In this document: one piece after another, positions 15,412 through 15,670 of the stretch | Layout: every line of letters begins with the position of its first letter | Position numbering within the stretch: position 1 is the stretch's first letter | Assembly (NCBI GenBank): GCA_900757485.1 | Contig: CAAEOA010000283.1 | Span: 1 to 15,670 of the forward strand | Reading direction: 5' to 3' | Source of the DNA: Oscillospiraceae bacterium | Lineage (GTDB): Bacteria; Bacillota; Clostridia; Oscillospirales; Ruminococcaceae | DNA: 15,670 nucleotides | The notes under the pieces: model-generated | Databases searched by the model: none | Told to the model about the DNA's origin: nothing | What the model saw: the letters and a program-made list of their open reading frames with translations, nothing else | Made by a program: the position numbers and the translations under genes

Positions 15412-15670
15412 TTACTGTTTCTTTTTCTTCATAATAACGATACCCGCAACAACTGCACCGCCTATTATTACCACGGTAACAGCAAGAATAATAATGATGG
15501 TGATTGCAGAACTGTCATTATGTTCCCCATCGACCTGTACATCGGAAGATACCTTTTCCGATGAAATTTCAACAACAGAAGATTCCTGCGAACGCTCAGA
15601 TTCAGTTTCATCGCTTTGCAGCTCTTCAGAGGATACCTGCAACTCGACAGAAGTTGACCCTACAGAAGTA
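15412..15670 (-). CDS. Membrane-tethered surface protein, C-terminal end only (partial)
   Basis: The frame is open to the right window edge; 85 full codons are visible. It shows a Ser/Glu/Val-rich linker (SSEELQSDETESERSQES and similar), then a transmembrane helix, ITIIIILAVTVVIIGGAVVA, and the cytoplasmic tail GIVIMKKKKQ. This is the same layout as the C-terminus of the 6790-9291 protein: flexible linker, one helix, basic tail, no sortase LPxTG motif. The missing N-terminal part would lie outside the cell; by context it may be another glycan-acting or glycan-binding protein, but nothing seen here says so. No start codon belongs to the visible part. Confidence 0.8.
   Translation of the reverse strand, partial: TSVGSTSVELQVSSEELQSDETESERSQESSVVEISSEKVSSDVQVDGEHNDSSAITIIIILAVTVVIIGGAVVAGIVIMKKKKQ

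Overview
All convincing genes in this window lie on the minus strand, so the reading order runs from 15670 down to 1. The organism looks like a low-to-moderate GC Gram-positive of the Bacillota, most likely a gut-type clostridial lineage. The reasons are the AGGAGG-like ribosome binding sites, sigma-A-type promoters, a CDP-glycerol glycerophosphotransferase (wall/capsule chemistry), and surface proteins tethered by a C-terminal transmembrane helix with a short basic tail. This placement is inference; there is no rRNA or marker gene here.

Region 1 (15670 to 6742) is a carbohydrate-degradation block. In order of transcription it holds: the C-terminal end of a membrane-tethered surface protein (cut by the window edge); a long perfect hairpin; a cytoplasmic (alpha/alpha)6-barrel glycosidase or phosphorylase of GH65-like type; a GH38 alpha-mannosidase 11 bases later; a LacI-family regulator; and a secreted, membrane-tethered glycosidase-like protein followed by a strong intrinsic terminator. 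A plausible scheme is that tethered proteins bind or trim a mannose-containing glycan outside the cell, oligosaccharides enter through a transporter that is not in the window, GH38 and the GH65-like enzyme finish the job inside, and the LacI regulator senses the product.

Region 2 (6493 to 1) is a surface-glycan assembly block. A near-consensus promoter drives two GT2 glycosyltransferases and a TagF/TagB-like polyol-phosphate transferase, ended by a terminator-like hairpin. A second unit holds a Wzx-type flippase and a fused CMP-nonulosonate synthetase/PseG-like protein that runs off the left edge. Together they suggest a capsule or teichoic-acid-like polymer carrying polyol phosphate and a sialic-acid-like (nonulosonic) sugar.

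The oddest stretch is 2964-3250, between the two glycan units. It is a nearly seamless string of six perfect hairpins with unrelated sequences (arms up to 16 bp, no U-tracts) plus a seventh nested one. I cannot match it to a known element, and it is my main candidate for something undescribed. The other gene-free stretch over 300 bases (6345-6789) holds a promoter, an overlapping-palindrome site and a terminator. No tRNA, rRNA, CRISPR array, transposase or phage gene was seen.
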